From assembly GCA_004802705.1 (NCBI GenBank), contig SGPL01000032.1, forward strand, positions 1-64,000: a stretch of DNA of 64,000 nt, given 5' to 3'. The stretch is from Bondarzewia mesenterica (taxonomy: Eukaryota; Basidiomycota; Agaricomycetes; Russulales; Bondarzewiaceae). The translations under genes were made by a program, and so were the position numbers. Below the pieces are notes generated by a model. The model was not told the origin of the DNA. It saw nothing but the letters and a program-made list of their open reading frames with translations, and ran no database searches. Shown here in pieces: positions 23,088-35,285 of the stretch. Within the stretch, counting starts at the first letter, position 1. Each line of letters opens with the position of its first letter.

Positions 23088-26025
23088 AGCGTCGAGTTTG
23101 TGCAAAGAGATGAATGCGTTTCGTACGTCCAGCCGTGATATAAAGGTGTGGAGATGGGTCGACGGCTAGAGCAAAAATGGGTATCCTTGTCATGAATGAC
23201 GCGACGTTTGACCCAGGTCAAGAACAACAGCGTACTTTTGAAGGAACTGTCAATAGCAACGCTTGATCGAACCTTTTTTTTTGTTATTTGTTTCAGGCCG
23301 ATGAAAGGTGACTAGAAGAGCTAGTTATGGGGTGATTGGACCACCCAGCTATTGCTTGCTTGGAGGTATAACGCGAAAGAGAGATCTACGACTCCAAGGA
23401 CTGATCCTGGCCGGTGACCCCATCGTGGCGCATGGCACGTGCTCGCACTCAGAAATGTCATTTTGGCCTCTTTTGGTCCCAAGCCGCCATCTCCCCCTCA
23501 CCAGTCTGGTCCATCTCTCCTATATGCTCTTCAACTCTGAGCGCTGTGCTCTGACTCTTTAGCAGTGCAATGCTTTAAATTTAGACACAGTACTCGTCAA
23601 GTGCTGACGCATGCGCACGTAGGTAAACGTACTAAGCAATGCACCCTGAGGCTTACCGTTGCGATACACCATATTTCGTACGCACCAGTTCACCTATGGG
23701 ATCAATTGGTTTCACCGATAACATGTCTACACAGTAATCAGTCATTGAAGCCCGAAGTTCGAGAAATGTAGAAGAACGAACTTGAGGCAGTTCATTGCCG
23801 TATCCATACGTGTGCACATCGATACTCACCCCCTCACTGCGATCCTTCCGGAGGCCCATTTGGTTCATCTGTCGCACATCCAGGCAAAGTTGGGCATCGT
23901 GTTGCACAGCACTCAATACAAAGTACGTTATAGCTTGCATTGCGTGACCCATGAGCTTCACGACCTGGGCTCTCAAGACGCTGTCGCTTCCACGTCATCT
24001 TTGCTATGTGCCTTCGAGACTGCCTTCGCGTTGATTTTGGACTGTCATTCACAGATCAGATTTCCTGCGTCATGACCCCCTTCTCTATCTAAGCGCGTAC
24101 CTTGTGTGGTCGACTTTCGCAGCAATCCCAGGCTCATGGCTGTCGGAAGCACTCACCACTCGTACCCTCTTGCAGACCATGCGGATCTTGGTGATCTCAC
24201 CGTCAGATTATCCTTAGCTTCCGGGCTGCTGTGAATTGAGAAGTCTCTTGTCAGTTGTGCAATCCGCGAGCTGCCGGTTGGGTGTTATTGTGTCCGTTCG
24301 GCAAGTAGCGTTAAGCTTGGTTATTGTTCAATGGCATGCTTACTTTGTAGTCGATCTTACCTCTGGCAAGGACACGCCCCTCGGGCCGACCATATTTCAT
24401 ACTTGTCCATCTGATACCGCTTCCTTTCGTCTTAGCGAATGGCAATTCAGCACTTTCGTGACGTGCGCGTCGATCGTCAAATGAACCGGCGAAACGAAAG
24501 CATGGCTCTGTTCAAGTTGACAAACCGCCATTATGGCCTGGCGTGTTCATAGCCGGGATACTACAGAGATGAAGAGCATCTAGTTGATACTAAGCGGAGC
24601 CGTGAAATGAAACCAAAATCCGAGCGTTGTGTTGAGACTTTCACATCCTATTGGATCCTGCGTAATGTCGCTGAGGTCCCACGGCCCATCTGATACGGAA
24701 AGAAGCACCAAGAACTCGAAGGTGGATTCGCAGGGATTCACAGGATCTGATTTGTATATTCAGTGTCTTCCTACACCGCCGTCTACACGCACATTTTTTT
24801 TACGACATGGACAAACAATTCGGAAACGCTCGAAGATGCGGCTTCAGTGTCTCGCTCAAATGCAAGGTCCTTCAAAGAGGCTTCGAGAAGCTACTGACGT
24901 ACACTTTAACGATAACAAGCGCGCAGTTTAAAGGAGACTGTAAAGTGTGTCATGCAGTCTGCATGCCACCTGAGAACGAGGTGCAGCGTGCGCGTATCGT
25001 CACATAATATCAGCGGACATCAGCCTCAAAGAAGGCGAACATGCAGTGATCTGGAACCGGGAGGTATTTCGAGCACAACCACGATGTATCGATGGCCAGT
25101 GCGGGTGACTCTTTCGCGCCTTAATGGTGATGGCGCAACGTCAGCTCGAGCCCAGCTGCCAAAGAGCCTTGTGGAAAAAGGAACAAGCTAATCTGTCCGT
25201 TCTTCGGTCATTGGGCGGTCCGTTACAAGCACATGCCTATTACACGACTTGAACTGCCCAGACACCCCACATGGACACGATGGACTTACGGAGTCGAGAG
25301 AAGAACACGAAACGAGCGCGCACTTCGAGCTGTAAATCTCGGAGGAATCCAGGACCTCAACAACGGTTTGAGATGCCGGCTCAGTGTACAGCCAAGCTTC
25401 AGATCATGGCGCTCGAAGGGTCATCCAGTGATGGCAAGCCCAACTTTTAGAGCGCTATGAACAGGGAACAGAGGTGCTACCGCCATGTTCAGCCTCATCA
25501 TCGATAAGATGGCAGAAAATGCCACATGATGCAGGGGATACTGAGGCAATAGGGGTCAAAGAAGTGCACACCGCAGCCGCGCGATCCTGACCGTGAAGGT
25601 CCCGGCGCCTGAGCAATCTGTTCCGATGCTGCTAAATCCTGCCAAACCACGGTCAATACGTACTGTACTTATTGGAGCCGTGAGGATTTAGCTCGTGGCA
25701 CATAGCGACTGGAGTAGTCTATATCGAGGTTCCTGGCCGCGGCGCACCCCAGAATGTCGGAGTGTTACAGAGTGTAATTTGTCGGGACAGGAGAAGGGTA
25801 CCACCTGAATGAAATGTAGCTTCTGATCAGGGGAGCAACCTCCGACAATACGTAAAGTTCTCATTTCTGCGAATTACAACTTACGATTGAATATTGAACC
25901 CGTGCGGTGAGCGAATCACCAGAACATATAGACATCCCATTAAAATGCGGCAATTATAGATGTTATCCAGCCAAATAGGTCATTACACATGGAAGTATCG
26001 CAACATAGGGTCGGCGTCAAAGTCA
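23088..26025. other. 2.9-kb gap, no recognised gene
   Basis: Many short open frames on both strands (longest about 107 codons) but no family motif, no consistent exon chain, no RNA gene and no transposon signature that I can recognise. Confidence 0.5.
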
Positions 26026-27265
26026 TCAAGGGTATCTAGCATGATGGTTATCAAGGGTCGACTGTCCCATCAGGTTTCTGTCGCCCATATTAGGGAACTG
26101 AAGAGATGAACGTGAGTACGGCGAAGTGGGCGAGAACGAAGAGGACCCACATAGGTATCAATGGAGTCTACATGAGAGGGTATAGATGACTGGTGCCAGT
26201 GACCCATCGTATGAGATTGAGTTTGGTCATAGGGTCTGTAGCTTGAAGACCCATGCGAGGGTCGAGAAATCATAGGGAGAGCAGTAAGTGATGGCATGTA
26301 TGGATGAGTGTTGTTGTTAGTGTTGTTAGTGAAGCGATGATCCATAGGCGGGATGTTGTGGTATGTGAGAGTCAATTCCGGAATTATGGGAAGAGTGTTA
26401 GATGCAGGATGGTTTGAGATAGATGAATAGTTTTGTTGACCGCTTCCCATGGGAAACATGCTTGGTCTATATCACCGCACTCAATTAAACAGATGAGACT
26501 ACGATAAATAGAATTCACTCACCCTGGACGATAACTGGTTTCTGCCGTTGAAGGGATATGAGGTGGGGCATGCATGAAAGGCTCGCTAATGCGGACGATC
26601 AGCGTCTTCGGGATGGACCAATCGTTGCGACTCATACCTATGACGCTTCGAGAGGAGCGGTGGCAGCCCCAACTCTGGGCGCTCGCGCTTGGGTGGAGTG
26701 TTGTCTCGAGTTGGGGGTGTCGAAGCATCGGAAATACCGGACGAGCCTGCTGTAGACGGTCTACCATCCACAGTCTCAACCTTTTTGTTCTTCTTTCTCT
26801 GAGGAACACCTTCTGGCCATGTGCACTGCGGGATTATTGGTCAAGCCACTTCAACACGGGGGAGTAGAGCAATTAGTACCTCTCTCTGACCATGAACGCA
26901 TCGGATACAGTTCGGTTTTGTCTCGTCACACTATTCAATAGATGTTGAGCGAACGGTAGAGAATAGCATGCAGATGAGTAACCTTGATCTTTTTCACACG
27001 ACAGGTCATGCAGCCGGTTTTGCTGCGGGTATACTTCGGTCGCCTCCGCTGAGGTTCCGTACGCGGGGGCGGTGCAAGGAGGTGCGCATTGCCGGTAGCA
27101 AGTTGGGGAGGATAATACGGAGGAATATAATGGGCAGATGTGGGGCTACAGGCGGTGTTACACGTGGCATAGAAGGAAGACAGAGAGAGAAAAGACTCAC
27201 TAAGAAATGGCGTCGGCCATGGGGTCGGGGGCTCTGGAAGCAGAATCGATGTATGAGGGATGCAT
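26026..27265 (-). CDS. Zn2Cys6 fungal transcription factor
   Basis: DNA-binding regulator with a binuclear zinc cluster. The ATG at 27265 gives MHPSYIDSASRAPDPMADAI. After an intron come SAHYIPPYYPPQLATGN, then PPPRTEPQRRRPKYTRSKTG. The cluster is spread over three exons: CMTCRVKKIK, CDETKPNCIRCVHGQRE, CTWPEG. The spacing is C-x2-C-x6-C-x6-C-x2-C-x6-C, the classic Gal4-type pattern. Basic residues (KKNKK) and a Ser/Pro/Thr-rich region (GSSGISDASTPPTRDNTPP) follow. The C-terminal exon is rich in Asn, Ser, Pro and His. The end is either 26070 or, with one more intron, 26026 (ending LDNHHARYP). No fungal_trans middle homology region is evident, so the protein is short, about 330 residues. Target genes are unknown. 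Confidence 0.87.
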
Positions 27266-27975
27266 TAGGGCGAGTTCGAGAATGCAGCGGGATGGTTATA
27301 AAGAGCAGAACGGCTCGGTCCGCCTGTACCAAAACAACTGACACGGATCACCCGCCTATCGGGTGGATCGGGCATGGATCTCAGGGTTGTTTTCTCATTT
27401 TGTGAACTTTCTCAAAGGAACCTAAGGAAAAATAAATTAGTAACTGCACCTGAGCATCATGTCCGTCCCCCAATCTCGGGTCACCTTCGAATTTTCCACA
27501 TGGTCGCCCAGCTAAATAAAACGTGTTTGCAGACCAACCTTGTTAGGCCTTGTCCTAATCTCTCTGCAGCATGTACCCCCGGTGTCTCTCCTACTCATGC
27601 AAGCTCTCCTCTTGAACTCGAAATGTTTCAATTAAACGTCTCTCACGAATATATAGAACAAGGCATTTAAGCCCTTTCAGGACGCTCGTGTCACAATTCT
27701 TGATGGGGCCATCAAAATTTGACGTTCTTCACATGGCTGAATGTTGCTCACGTAGTTAATCCTTCTTCGAGTTTCGTCAGTGATAGACAACCAAGACAAG
27801 TGGTTCATGAAACTTACCAAATAGTAGCATGTTTATCTGTTTCGGTCTCGCCATTTTTACATGCTAGAGACCTGATGCCGTCAGACCCTGTGCGGAGGCG
27901 GAGTGCCTAGAAACAAGCGCCGAAGTAACACATATAACACATATACAATTCACCGGAAAGGAATTATGTGTTCGC

Positions 27976-28037
27976 CGCTCCGTCACTTCGGAGCGTCCGG
28001 ATGGCGGTCGGAGGCCCTCGGACGTGTGCTAACACGT
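27976..28037. repeat. Two adjacent perfect hairpins
   Basis: The first is CGCTCCG (27976-27982), loop TCACTT, CGGAGCG (27989-27995). The second is ACGTGT (28022-28027), loop GCTA, ACACGT (28032-28037). Both are perfect inverted repeats seen directly. Role unknown; the second also contains ACGTG, a bHLH/bZIP-like core. Confidence 0.5.
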
Positions 28038-28520
28038 ACTCCAAAATGTCGTTAACTGCATCCATCCACCCACATCATTAGGAGATTCCAAGTCGATGAT
28101 CTACATTGATGGTAACGCGACCATATCCCCACCAGGCCTTCACGTTCCCTTGGTTCTATTACTTACTGTCAGGAGACGGCGCCATCATCTGAGAGAACTG
28201 AGCCATGAACTATCTGATTTCGCAAGCAAGTGGGGCGCGTGTACAGCACATGCGGTACACACACCACTGGAGTCCCCCGCAAACCAGCGACAGCCAAGGA
28301 TACACTTTCGAACACTGCATCGCTGTGCTGAAGGCTTGAAGAAACGATGGCCGCCATTCACGGCCATGCCATGGACAATTGATTTTGGCGATCAACCCAT
28401 ATTTGCTGGCGTAAGGGTATGTTTATAGATCTCACGCGAATAATTATTTACTTGCTTTTCGGGGAAAAAATAATATTAGCTGAGAGCCTCGTGATGCTGG
28501 CCAGACCCTGAGGCCCGAGG

Positions 28521-28548
28521 CTTGAAGCTTGAGCTTGAAGCTTGAAGA
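28521..28548. repeat. Short CTTGAAG tandem repeat
   Basis: Units CTTGAAG, CTTGAG, CTTGAAG, CTTGAAG follow each other, with a half-diverged unit after. AAGCTT palindromes arise at junctions. It lies in gene-poor sequence. Confidence 0.6.
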
Positions 28549-31500
28549 TTGGGAGAACGCGGCAATTTCCCTTGGAATACCCATTGAGTGTTGGCTTTTC
28601 CCCAGGCTCGTCAAATGCCGAAGGTACACATATGACGATCTAGTACATACTACATCCAGAAACCTGATGCATTTCGGTACCAGTGTTGTCCAAGTCGCCG
28701 GCAAGGAAGAAACCCACACAAACAGCACTGAGTCATTAGAAAACTGAGAGAAGTATACTTAAATACACAGAGGACGGGGCACCGCCGACGGTCTGACAGG
28801 CTTCGTTCATGACCGTGGTTACATACGAGCACACATTGCATGTGCTGACAGCGTACGCCAGGCTGGGAACCGCAAGCCTGAGACATGCGGAGATGAAGGG
28901 CGTCTTCGTACTTCGATGTATACTGAAGGACCCACGATTCATTCTGGACAAGATCTCGCCATGTTAGGTGTCCCTCGGACGGACACTCAAGTAGGAGGAT
29001 GATGTCCGGATCCGGAGCGGTGACCAGGTGGTGGCATTAAGGCGGTTCTGAATGCGGTACGGTGTATCGGCCAAAGCTGGTCAATAGTACGCAACTCACT
29101 TGGTAGGTATACGGTGCTCGTCGAGTCGTCAATGCCAATCTGCAGGGCATGAGGCTAGCCGGTTGGTTGTTGGAAAGGTCAAGTTGGTGAAAATTCGCCG
29201 GACATGATGATTACCGTCGGTAAGATGGCATTGTAGAGTCAGATGATTGCACACTAAGCTTTCGAGTGTTCAGTAAACTCCTCTAATTCTGCTCAGTACG
29301 AGGTCCGATGCGGCATCACGATGAAACAGAGTTACACTGAATAAATCCTGGGATTCCGGTGGTATGCTAATTTCTTCATTGGCAACGAAGAAAAGTCGGC
29401 AATAAGCAGATTGTGAGTGCCTGATCGTTATGAACGGGGGCATTGATCGCGACGACGTACCCTATGCACCATAGTAGAACTTCGCAGTGCTGGCTGGGTC
29501 GCCTGGGTCGCGACTCAAAGGTTTACTTCCAATTTGTAGGTAGCGAACACAGCACTGTTGTTGTTGATTCTCGATTGCAGGTGCAACTATCAAGAGAGCA
29601 GAGTAAGTAACAGTGTTATTCATCGTACCCATAGCAAAACCATAAATAATCTGGATCGGCCGACTGCTATGCTGAGACAACGTGATATCGCGCTCGGGTG
29701 CTCCCGAGCCAGTTCCGAACAATCACGGAGTGCTGATGGAACCACGTACGGCGGAAGCAACTGTATCGCCCATTTCCGACCCTTTACCTGTGGCGCTAAC
29801 CATATGGGTGTTGAAAAAAAATACTTACTCAGGCAGGTGAGGAAGGCCGCCACGTCAATTCACAGTAAGTAGAATTTAAGGAGATAATGGATACACACCC
29901 TCTCAAACTGACGCTGTACACGTTAAAAGGTTGCGCATAGACATTGTCGGAGTGCAGTACTGTGCCTTCCAGCAAGGTCGACAAGAAAGAGATGGCATTA
30001 ACTCAGGTATGTGAGTGTGTCAACCAGTACAGTAGGCTACCACATAGGCAAAGTTTACCATATGATGTCAGGTCTGAACGTCCGCTTGAATGGAAGAATA
30101 GGCTTTGAGGTTGTAGGTCCACGTTGAAACATCGTGTCCTGTGCCAGGTCTCCACGGGAATTCTTCGCCAAGTTATCCTTTTTCGAGGTGGTCTTTCCTA
30201 TGGTGGGATTGGAAGATTGAAGGACAAGAGCATGCAGTAAACCGGCCACAGAGGAGAAGTTGGAGAGTGTTTTTGAGCAGCTTTTGCCTTTGAGGGGACG
30301 GAACCTGCCGAGCATTGAGAGATTGCCGGTGGCCGGCTATCGACATACATAGGAATCCAGCCTTTTGGCGGCCCCCTCAGCCGGCACGGCATTTAGTACG
30401 CCACAAAGTTCCATCGCCTGGCCGGGTGCCTGGTTCTCTTCCCAACTCAGTCTTTGCTCCAGTACTACTGACTCGCAGCAGGTCATTGTTAACGACGAGA
30501 ACAACCAAAGAGAACGAGATTGATAGGTTTTCAAAGATACTGACAGACTGATGATGCGCTCCCATTGGATGCAGCCTGTGGCCTTCACAACGGTGTGCCA
30601 GCTGACTGAAGTGATAGCGTACAGTGACACGTGAGTAAATCCATCTCTCCGAGGACTTGAAATTGTAGGGCAAATAACTATAGAATGACGCGAGGGTAAA
30701 TCTATACATACTTCATGACAGTCGTGCGCTCCAAGTCGCATTCTCAGGTGAGGACCTCCACGGCTGATAGATGTCATTCGATGATACAGCCGGAAGCTGA
30801 TAGTCGTGACTGCGCTGAAATTTGTGCTATTATCAGAACTTGACCAGGCAAATATGGGCTTTGGAGACGTGATACTGATATGAAAGTCATGGTATGCTTC
30901 TTGCCCCAACTGTGGATCTTTTCTACCTCATACACTTTATCACAGCGTCTAAATGGCTCCTGACAAAGTGCGTCAGTACTACAATAGACTGGGTTCGTGT
31001 CACATCTCACTATCAACATTTTGGAAAGCGTACTAATCTTTAAACCCTTCTCCTGACTACTACAGGGTGCTACAGAGCACTCCAGGAGAATTCCAGAGCA
31101 CGTTTAGGTTTACAGGCGCGACGCGGCCTATCTTGATTTTTGTGTCATCCTAATTCCTACTCCCTGTTCGCATCACCATATACATACCTCGCCGCCGCCG
31201 CCCACAAGCACACCAGATGGAGTATCTTACTCCGGTATGTACCCTTATTTGCCTCGTCGTAGCTGCCTTGAAAGCAGAGATATATCTCAGATGAGTCGGC
31301 CCCTCAATAGGGCCGGTAGGGTAGTTGATTTAATGGGGTAAGCAATTTTCTNTTTTTCTTCTTCTACTGGAACTTCTATTTCTTCTCATGACATTTTCGC
31401 GTTTATTTTAGCAAATACTATCTAGCATAGTAAGTAAGTATAAGAAGGGTTTTCTTTTTGCTGCCGACGCAATCGGTCACCGTGGCGGCCTCACCGCACA

Positions 31501-32422
31501 GAACGATTATCTTCTGTGGAGGCCGCAGCGGAAAATATGCCACGTCAACTCCACTTCCTCCCTTGCTGACCAACGCAACAGGTGGGACCACATCCTTCTC
31601 CGTGAATGATCACCTCGTACTTAACAACCGGATTTTCTTGTGATCCGGATTCACAGATGAGTGATCAACGCCGATGGGCTAATCGACCTCTACGGAGATG
31701 AGGAACGCCTTCGGCGTTAGCACAAAATCCTCGCTCCCATGCACGGAATTTGCAGGCTCAGTATTCCGACATTTATAATTGACGATTTCTCTTTCTCCGA
31801 CGTTGTCATCAAGGTGTCGTATGTCCTTGTTCGTTCGTTATGATCACTAATACTACTATTGGCCAATTGCCAATGCTGCACACCGATGCCAAGCAAGACT
31901 CTGAAACCCGACGATATAGACGAGACGGTACAGGTTGCCATTCCGCATCCGATTCCATTGCGATTCACATTACAAAACCGACCGACAGAAGGAGTACTTT
32001 TTTTACAGAAATTGAAGAAGTGTCCCTACCCAGAACAGAACGAAAGCGTGTTGCTAAGAGGTATAGTACGGTGAGGGGTTAAGGTATTTAGATGACATTG
32101 AAAAAATGGAGCAAAAAATTCGGTCGCCCAGACCAACGAAAGCAGTATGGACACAGAAGATGGGGAAAATGGAAACAGATGATGTACGAGATCGAGCAGT
32201 CGCAATAGATGCACGTATGATGACAGCATATGCACGGGTGAGTGGATGAAGACACGATACAACAATGACTTGGGTTTACGTTTCGGCCTTCTGTGATGCT
32301 TCAAAGTTAATAGGTTCAGACGATAAACCTGATGGGTCCTTCCGGCTTGAGCTTGGGCGCGAGGATCTGACACGAGCGTCAATAAAAGTTCCATTCATGA
32401 AGAAAGAGATCAGAATGGTCCT

Positions 32423-34073
32423 TACGATCCCTTCGACTTCCTCGGCTTTGGCCAGCCCCAAACCTCACTGATCCACCGTGCCATGTTGACTTCCACCTTC
32501 ATGATCTTAACGATCCATGGGTGGGATAACATCTCTTTCGGCGGAGGACGCTGGGCAGGATCGACTCGTAAGCTGGAAAAAGCACTGATCAGACATTAGA
32601 TCGATAGAAGACCACGAGGAACCTTACGTCTGCTTGATGAAATCTTTCATTGCATCACTCCAGTGTACACCAGCCTCGTCTTCCAATTGCGGTGGCTAGA
32701 CGTAACGGAGCAGTCAGTGCAGATGCAGATGTAACGCTGATAGGGGCAATGCTGACCTCGCTTTGGGTGATATGAATCATGAGCTCGATAGGAGGGAGAT
32801 CGTTGGAGAAGGGGAAGTGGTTCTGAACAAGCTCGAGTAGAGACAACCCAGTCGACCAGACGTCAGCACGTATCGAGTACTCTAATCCGGAAAGGCGCTC
32901 CGGCTGTTTGTGGAAACAATAGTCAAATAACATGCAGACTCTTGCAGAGTGGACACCACGTACAGCCATGTAAAGACTGGTTCCGGTGAACGTGCCTGCA
33001 CGCGACTCGATCAACTCTCCTGATACGCCGAAATCGCAAAGCTTGACGACACCCTGGCGAGTAAGCAAGACATTCGAAGGTTTGATGTCACGATGAATCA
33101 GTTTCTTGGAGTGCAGATAGACAAGGCCCTGCAGGATCTGTTACAACAGATCAAAACAACGGTACGACTTTTCGTAGTAGACAGGACGTACTCCTTCTGC
33201 CAGACGGCCAGCGACCTTCTCACCAACGCGGGCACCACGTTCCTTAATTCGTTTACTAACTGCCTCCAAGCTCTTTCCCTCGCAAATTTCCATAATGACC
33301 TTGACCTCGCTTGACGAAGGAGACATGTACGCCCCATAGAAGTGGATGATGTTGACGTGCGAAATGGTCGTGATGAGCCCAATCTCACGAAGTAACTGCT
33401 TCATGGGGGCCTCGCGCGTCGTGATCGTCTTGCGGGCCATTATGACGCCAGTCCGCTTGTCTTTAACCTCGTGCACGGCGCCTCCAGCACCCTCGCCCAG
33501 CCGTGCGATCTCTTCAAGCACATCGTCGGACCACTCGGTGTAAGCGTACTTCTCCATCATCTCTTCACCGTTGGCAACGGCTGGCGCGGATGTGCTGCGA
33601 GTCTCAATGTCAATGAGCGTTCGGCGGAGATCATCCATGGAAAGTGGCTTGGCGCTGGATTGCGCAGAGGGACGAATAGTGGTGTCGCCCGCACCGTCTT
33701 CGTTGACGGGAGGATTAGAGAGAGGGGGGCCTCCATAGTAACCACCTGCAAACATGTCTGTAGGCGAAGGCTCGCGCGCGCGTAAGGTTGAGCCATTGAC
33801 ATTAAGACCAGTCGAAATAGACAACTTCAAGGAGGGCTTAGCGGGACTAGATGAGGGGATGCGGAGACCAAGCTTTGGTGTGGGCGAGCGAGACAGTGGA
33901 GGGCTTGGGGGAGTGAGGAGGGTAGTAACATCTGGCTTTGCTTTGCGGATGTTAAGGGGAGCGACTTGGACAACGGGGAAAGGGGATGGGGAAGCAGAGC
34001 GATGTATATTACGAGGGCCAAGAGGCCTCCCAGAATTTGACTGCATGGAACCGCCTGAACCAGAGAGTAGCAT
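32423..34073 (-). CDS. MKK1: MAP kinase kinase, Mkk1/Mkk2-like (cell wall integrity)
   Basis: Dual-specificity kinase that activates a MAP kinase, most likely the Slt2/Mpk1 cell-wall-integrity enzyme. The ATG at 34073 starts a Ser/Pro-rich regulatory N-terminus of about 170 residues ([19 protein letters not shown]). The kinase domain begins [20 protein letters not shown] with the ATP lysine in MARKTI. Then come [50 protein letters not shown] (catalytic loop), [11 protein letters not shown], the activation segment [31 protein letters not shown] and [13 protein letters not shown]. The C-terminal [12 protein letters not shown] and [17 protein letters not shown] at 32423 finish it. The activation loop and [15 protein letters not shown] resemble Mkk1/2 more than Pbs2 or Ste7. 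About four introns. All catalytic residues are present. Confidence 0.93.
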
Positions 34074-34358
34074 GAAGGACGGTGGAGAGGGTGGAAGCGC
34101 TGGTGGGCGCTGGTGAGCTTTGTCTGACCGTTGCTGAGCGTGTCAGGCCTCTCACTATAACCGGCTGCACAACACGCCTCTGCCCTAAACAACCGTCCAA
34201 CGCATGTTCCGCCCTTGACCCATTTCGATGTCGACGTTCCATTATTCCCTTATTGTTCCCTGGGCCTTCGTCTTGCTCCATACTCCCCACCACGACCACT
34301 CCACGTTTACGTCTGCAATTTATCGGGTTGTTATATTTTAGATTGTCATAATCAACAC

Positions 34359-34451
34359 GGTACTGTAGCCAAGTGGTTACGGCGTTACGTTTAGGTCTTA
34401 CGCCGATCCGTAATGGAGCGATCCTCGCGAGTTCGAATCTCGTCAGTGCCA
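34359..34451 (+). tRNA. tRNA-Leu (anticodon TAG) with a 12-nt intron
   Basis: Acceptor stem GGTACTG (34359-34365) pairs with CAGTGCC (34444-34450), discriminator A at 34451. D arm is GCC...GGC with AGTGGTTA. Anticodon stem TTACG (34385-34389) pairs with CGTAA (34409-34413); the loop is TT-TAG-G. Intron 34396-34407. The long class II variable arm precedes the T arm GCGAG-TTCGAAT-CTCGT. A TTTTT terminator begins at 34452. All stems pair. It sits between the MKK1-like gene and the 34662 gene. Confidence 0.93.
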
Positions 34452-34661
34452 TTTTTCGATTTTAAGCCCTGTTCTGCTTCCGCCACCGTTGCGAAGGAAG
34501 AGCGGATACCGTGAGCACGACGCCGTCGTGGCTATTGTCTAGAATATTGACGACAATTTGTACGCGCCATATTAACTATTTTGCCACGACCGAATGTCCT
34601 CTCACAATTGTACGCGTCGTCACCCCCAATCATAGTCACACTCATCTTGCCATAGCCTTTC

Positions 34662-35285
34662 ATGTTCTCCCACAAAATTCGCTCGGGAGCATCCGACACA
34701 AAGCCTTCCTCACCTCCATTATCCGCTTCCCCAGCATCGGCCTGCAAAGGCACCATCCAACCACAGCCTATCCGGCTAGAACCCATAGGCGTTGACCCCT
34801 CCTCTATAATCGGCAAGGTCCTCAGACACATCCGCCGATCACCCGCTCATCCCGCCGTCACGCTCGACTTTACGGATAACACAACATACCAAATACGCGT
34901 CGATGGTTATGACCCCGTCCACCGTGGCGTGCCAAAGGCGCTCGAGATGAACTCGCTTCTCGACTCTCTTTTCAAGCCACCCGATGGCCGAAAGCAAGTC
35001 AATTTGACCATTGCAAACTGCAGGTTCATCAAGCTGAAGGACACCGCGCACGAGTGGTCGGAGGCGGCCGAGAGCCGGTGGAATGTCGAGCATCTCGCGC
35101 TGGCCATCAAGTTCAAGGAGGAGGGAGGTTGGCACTGCGTATGGGCGACCATGGCAGAGTACGACGGGGAGTTTGGTCCCTGTAAATTCCGCAGCTTCGA
35201 AGATGTGTATCTGGACCAGATACAGCGGTCGCCACGCAAGCAGAGAAGCTCGCAGAAGCTGTCACCGCCCGCTCTAGGTGGATAA
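34662..35285 (+). CDS. Conserved hypothetical protein, intronless
   Basis: A 207-codon uninterrupted frame. The first 45 residues are Ser/Pro/Ala-rich and look disordered. The body reads like a folded domain: HPAVTLDFTDNTTYQIRVDG, HRGVPKALEMNSLLDSLF, VNLTIANCRFIKLKDTAHEW, RWNVEHLALAIKFKEEGGWH, then CVWATMAEYDGEFGPC and FEDVYLDQIQRSPRKQ near the end. I do not know its function. The alternation of beta-type hydrophobics and the consistent codon use suggest a real gene, and similar proteins seem to exist in mushrooms, from memory only. It stops at 35285. The start could lie further upstream because the frame is open before 34662. Confidence 0.72.
   Translation: MFSHKIRSGASDTKPSSPPLSASPASACKGTIQPQPIRLEPIGVDPSSIIGKVLRHIRRSPAHPAVTLDFTDNTTYQIRVDGYDPVHRGVPKALEMNSLLDSLFKPPDGRKQVNLTIANCRFIKLKDTAHEWSEAAESRWNVEHLALAIKFKEEGGWHCVWATMAEYDGEFGPCKFRSFEDVYLDQIQRSPRKQRSSQKLSPPALGG

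Larger units (their letters stand above)
27266..32422. other. 5.2-kb gene-poor region
   Basis: The largest gap without a recognised gene. Open frames reach 190 codons on the minus strand (30337-30909) and 110 codons at 28096-28428 (+), but none shows a family motif. Hydrophobic fragments on the minus strand between 29460 and 31020 could be remnants of a membrane protein. One N lies at 31352. No transposase, reverse transcriptase or terminal repeats were seen. Confidence 0.45.

Noticed and set aside
23088..26025. Search for transposon or CRISPR-like repeats in the gap
   Set aside because: No repeated units, terminal repeats or transposase motifs found by eye.
30337..30909. 190-codon open frame on the minus strand
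   Set aside because: No family motif; overlapping frames of similar size and possible splice sites break it. Reported only as part of the gene-poor region.
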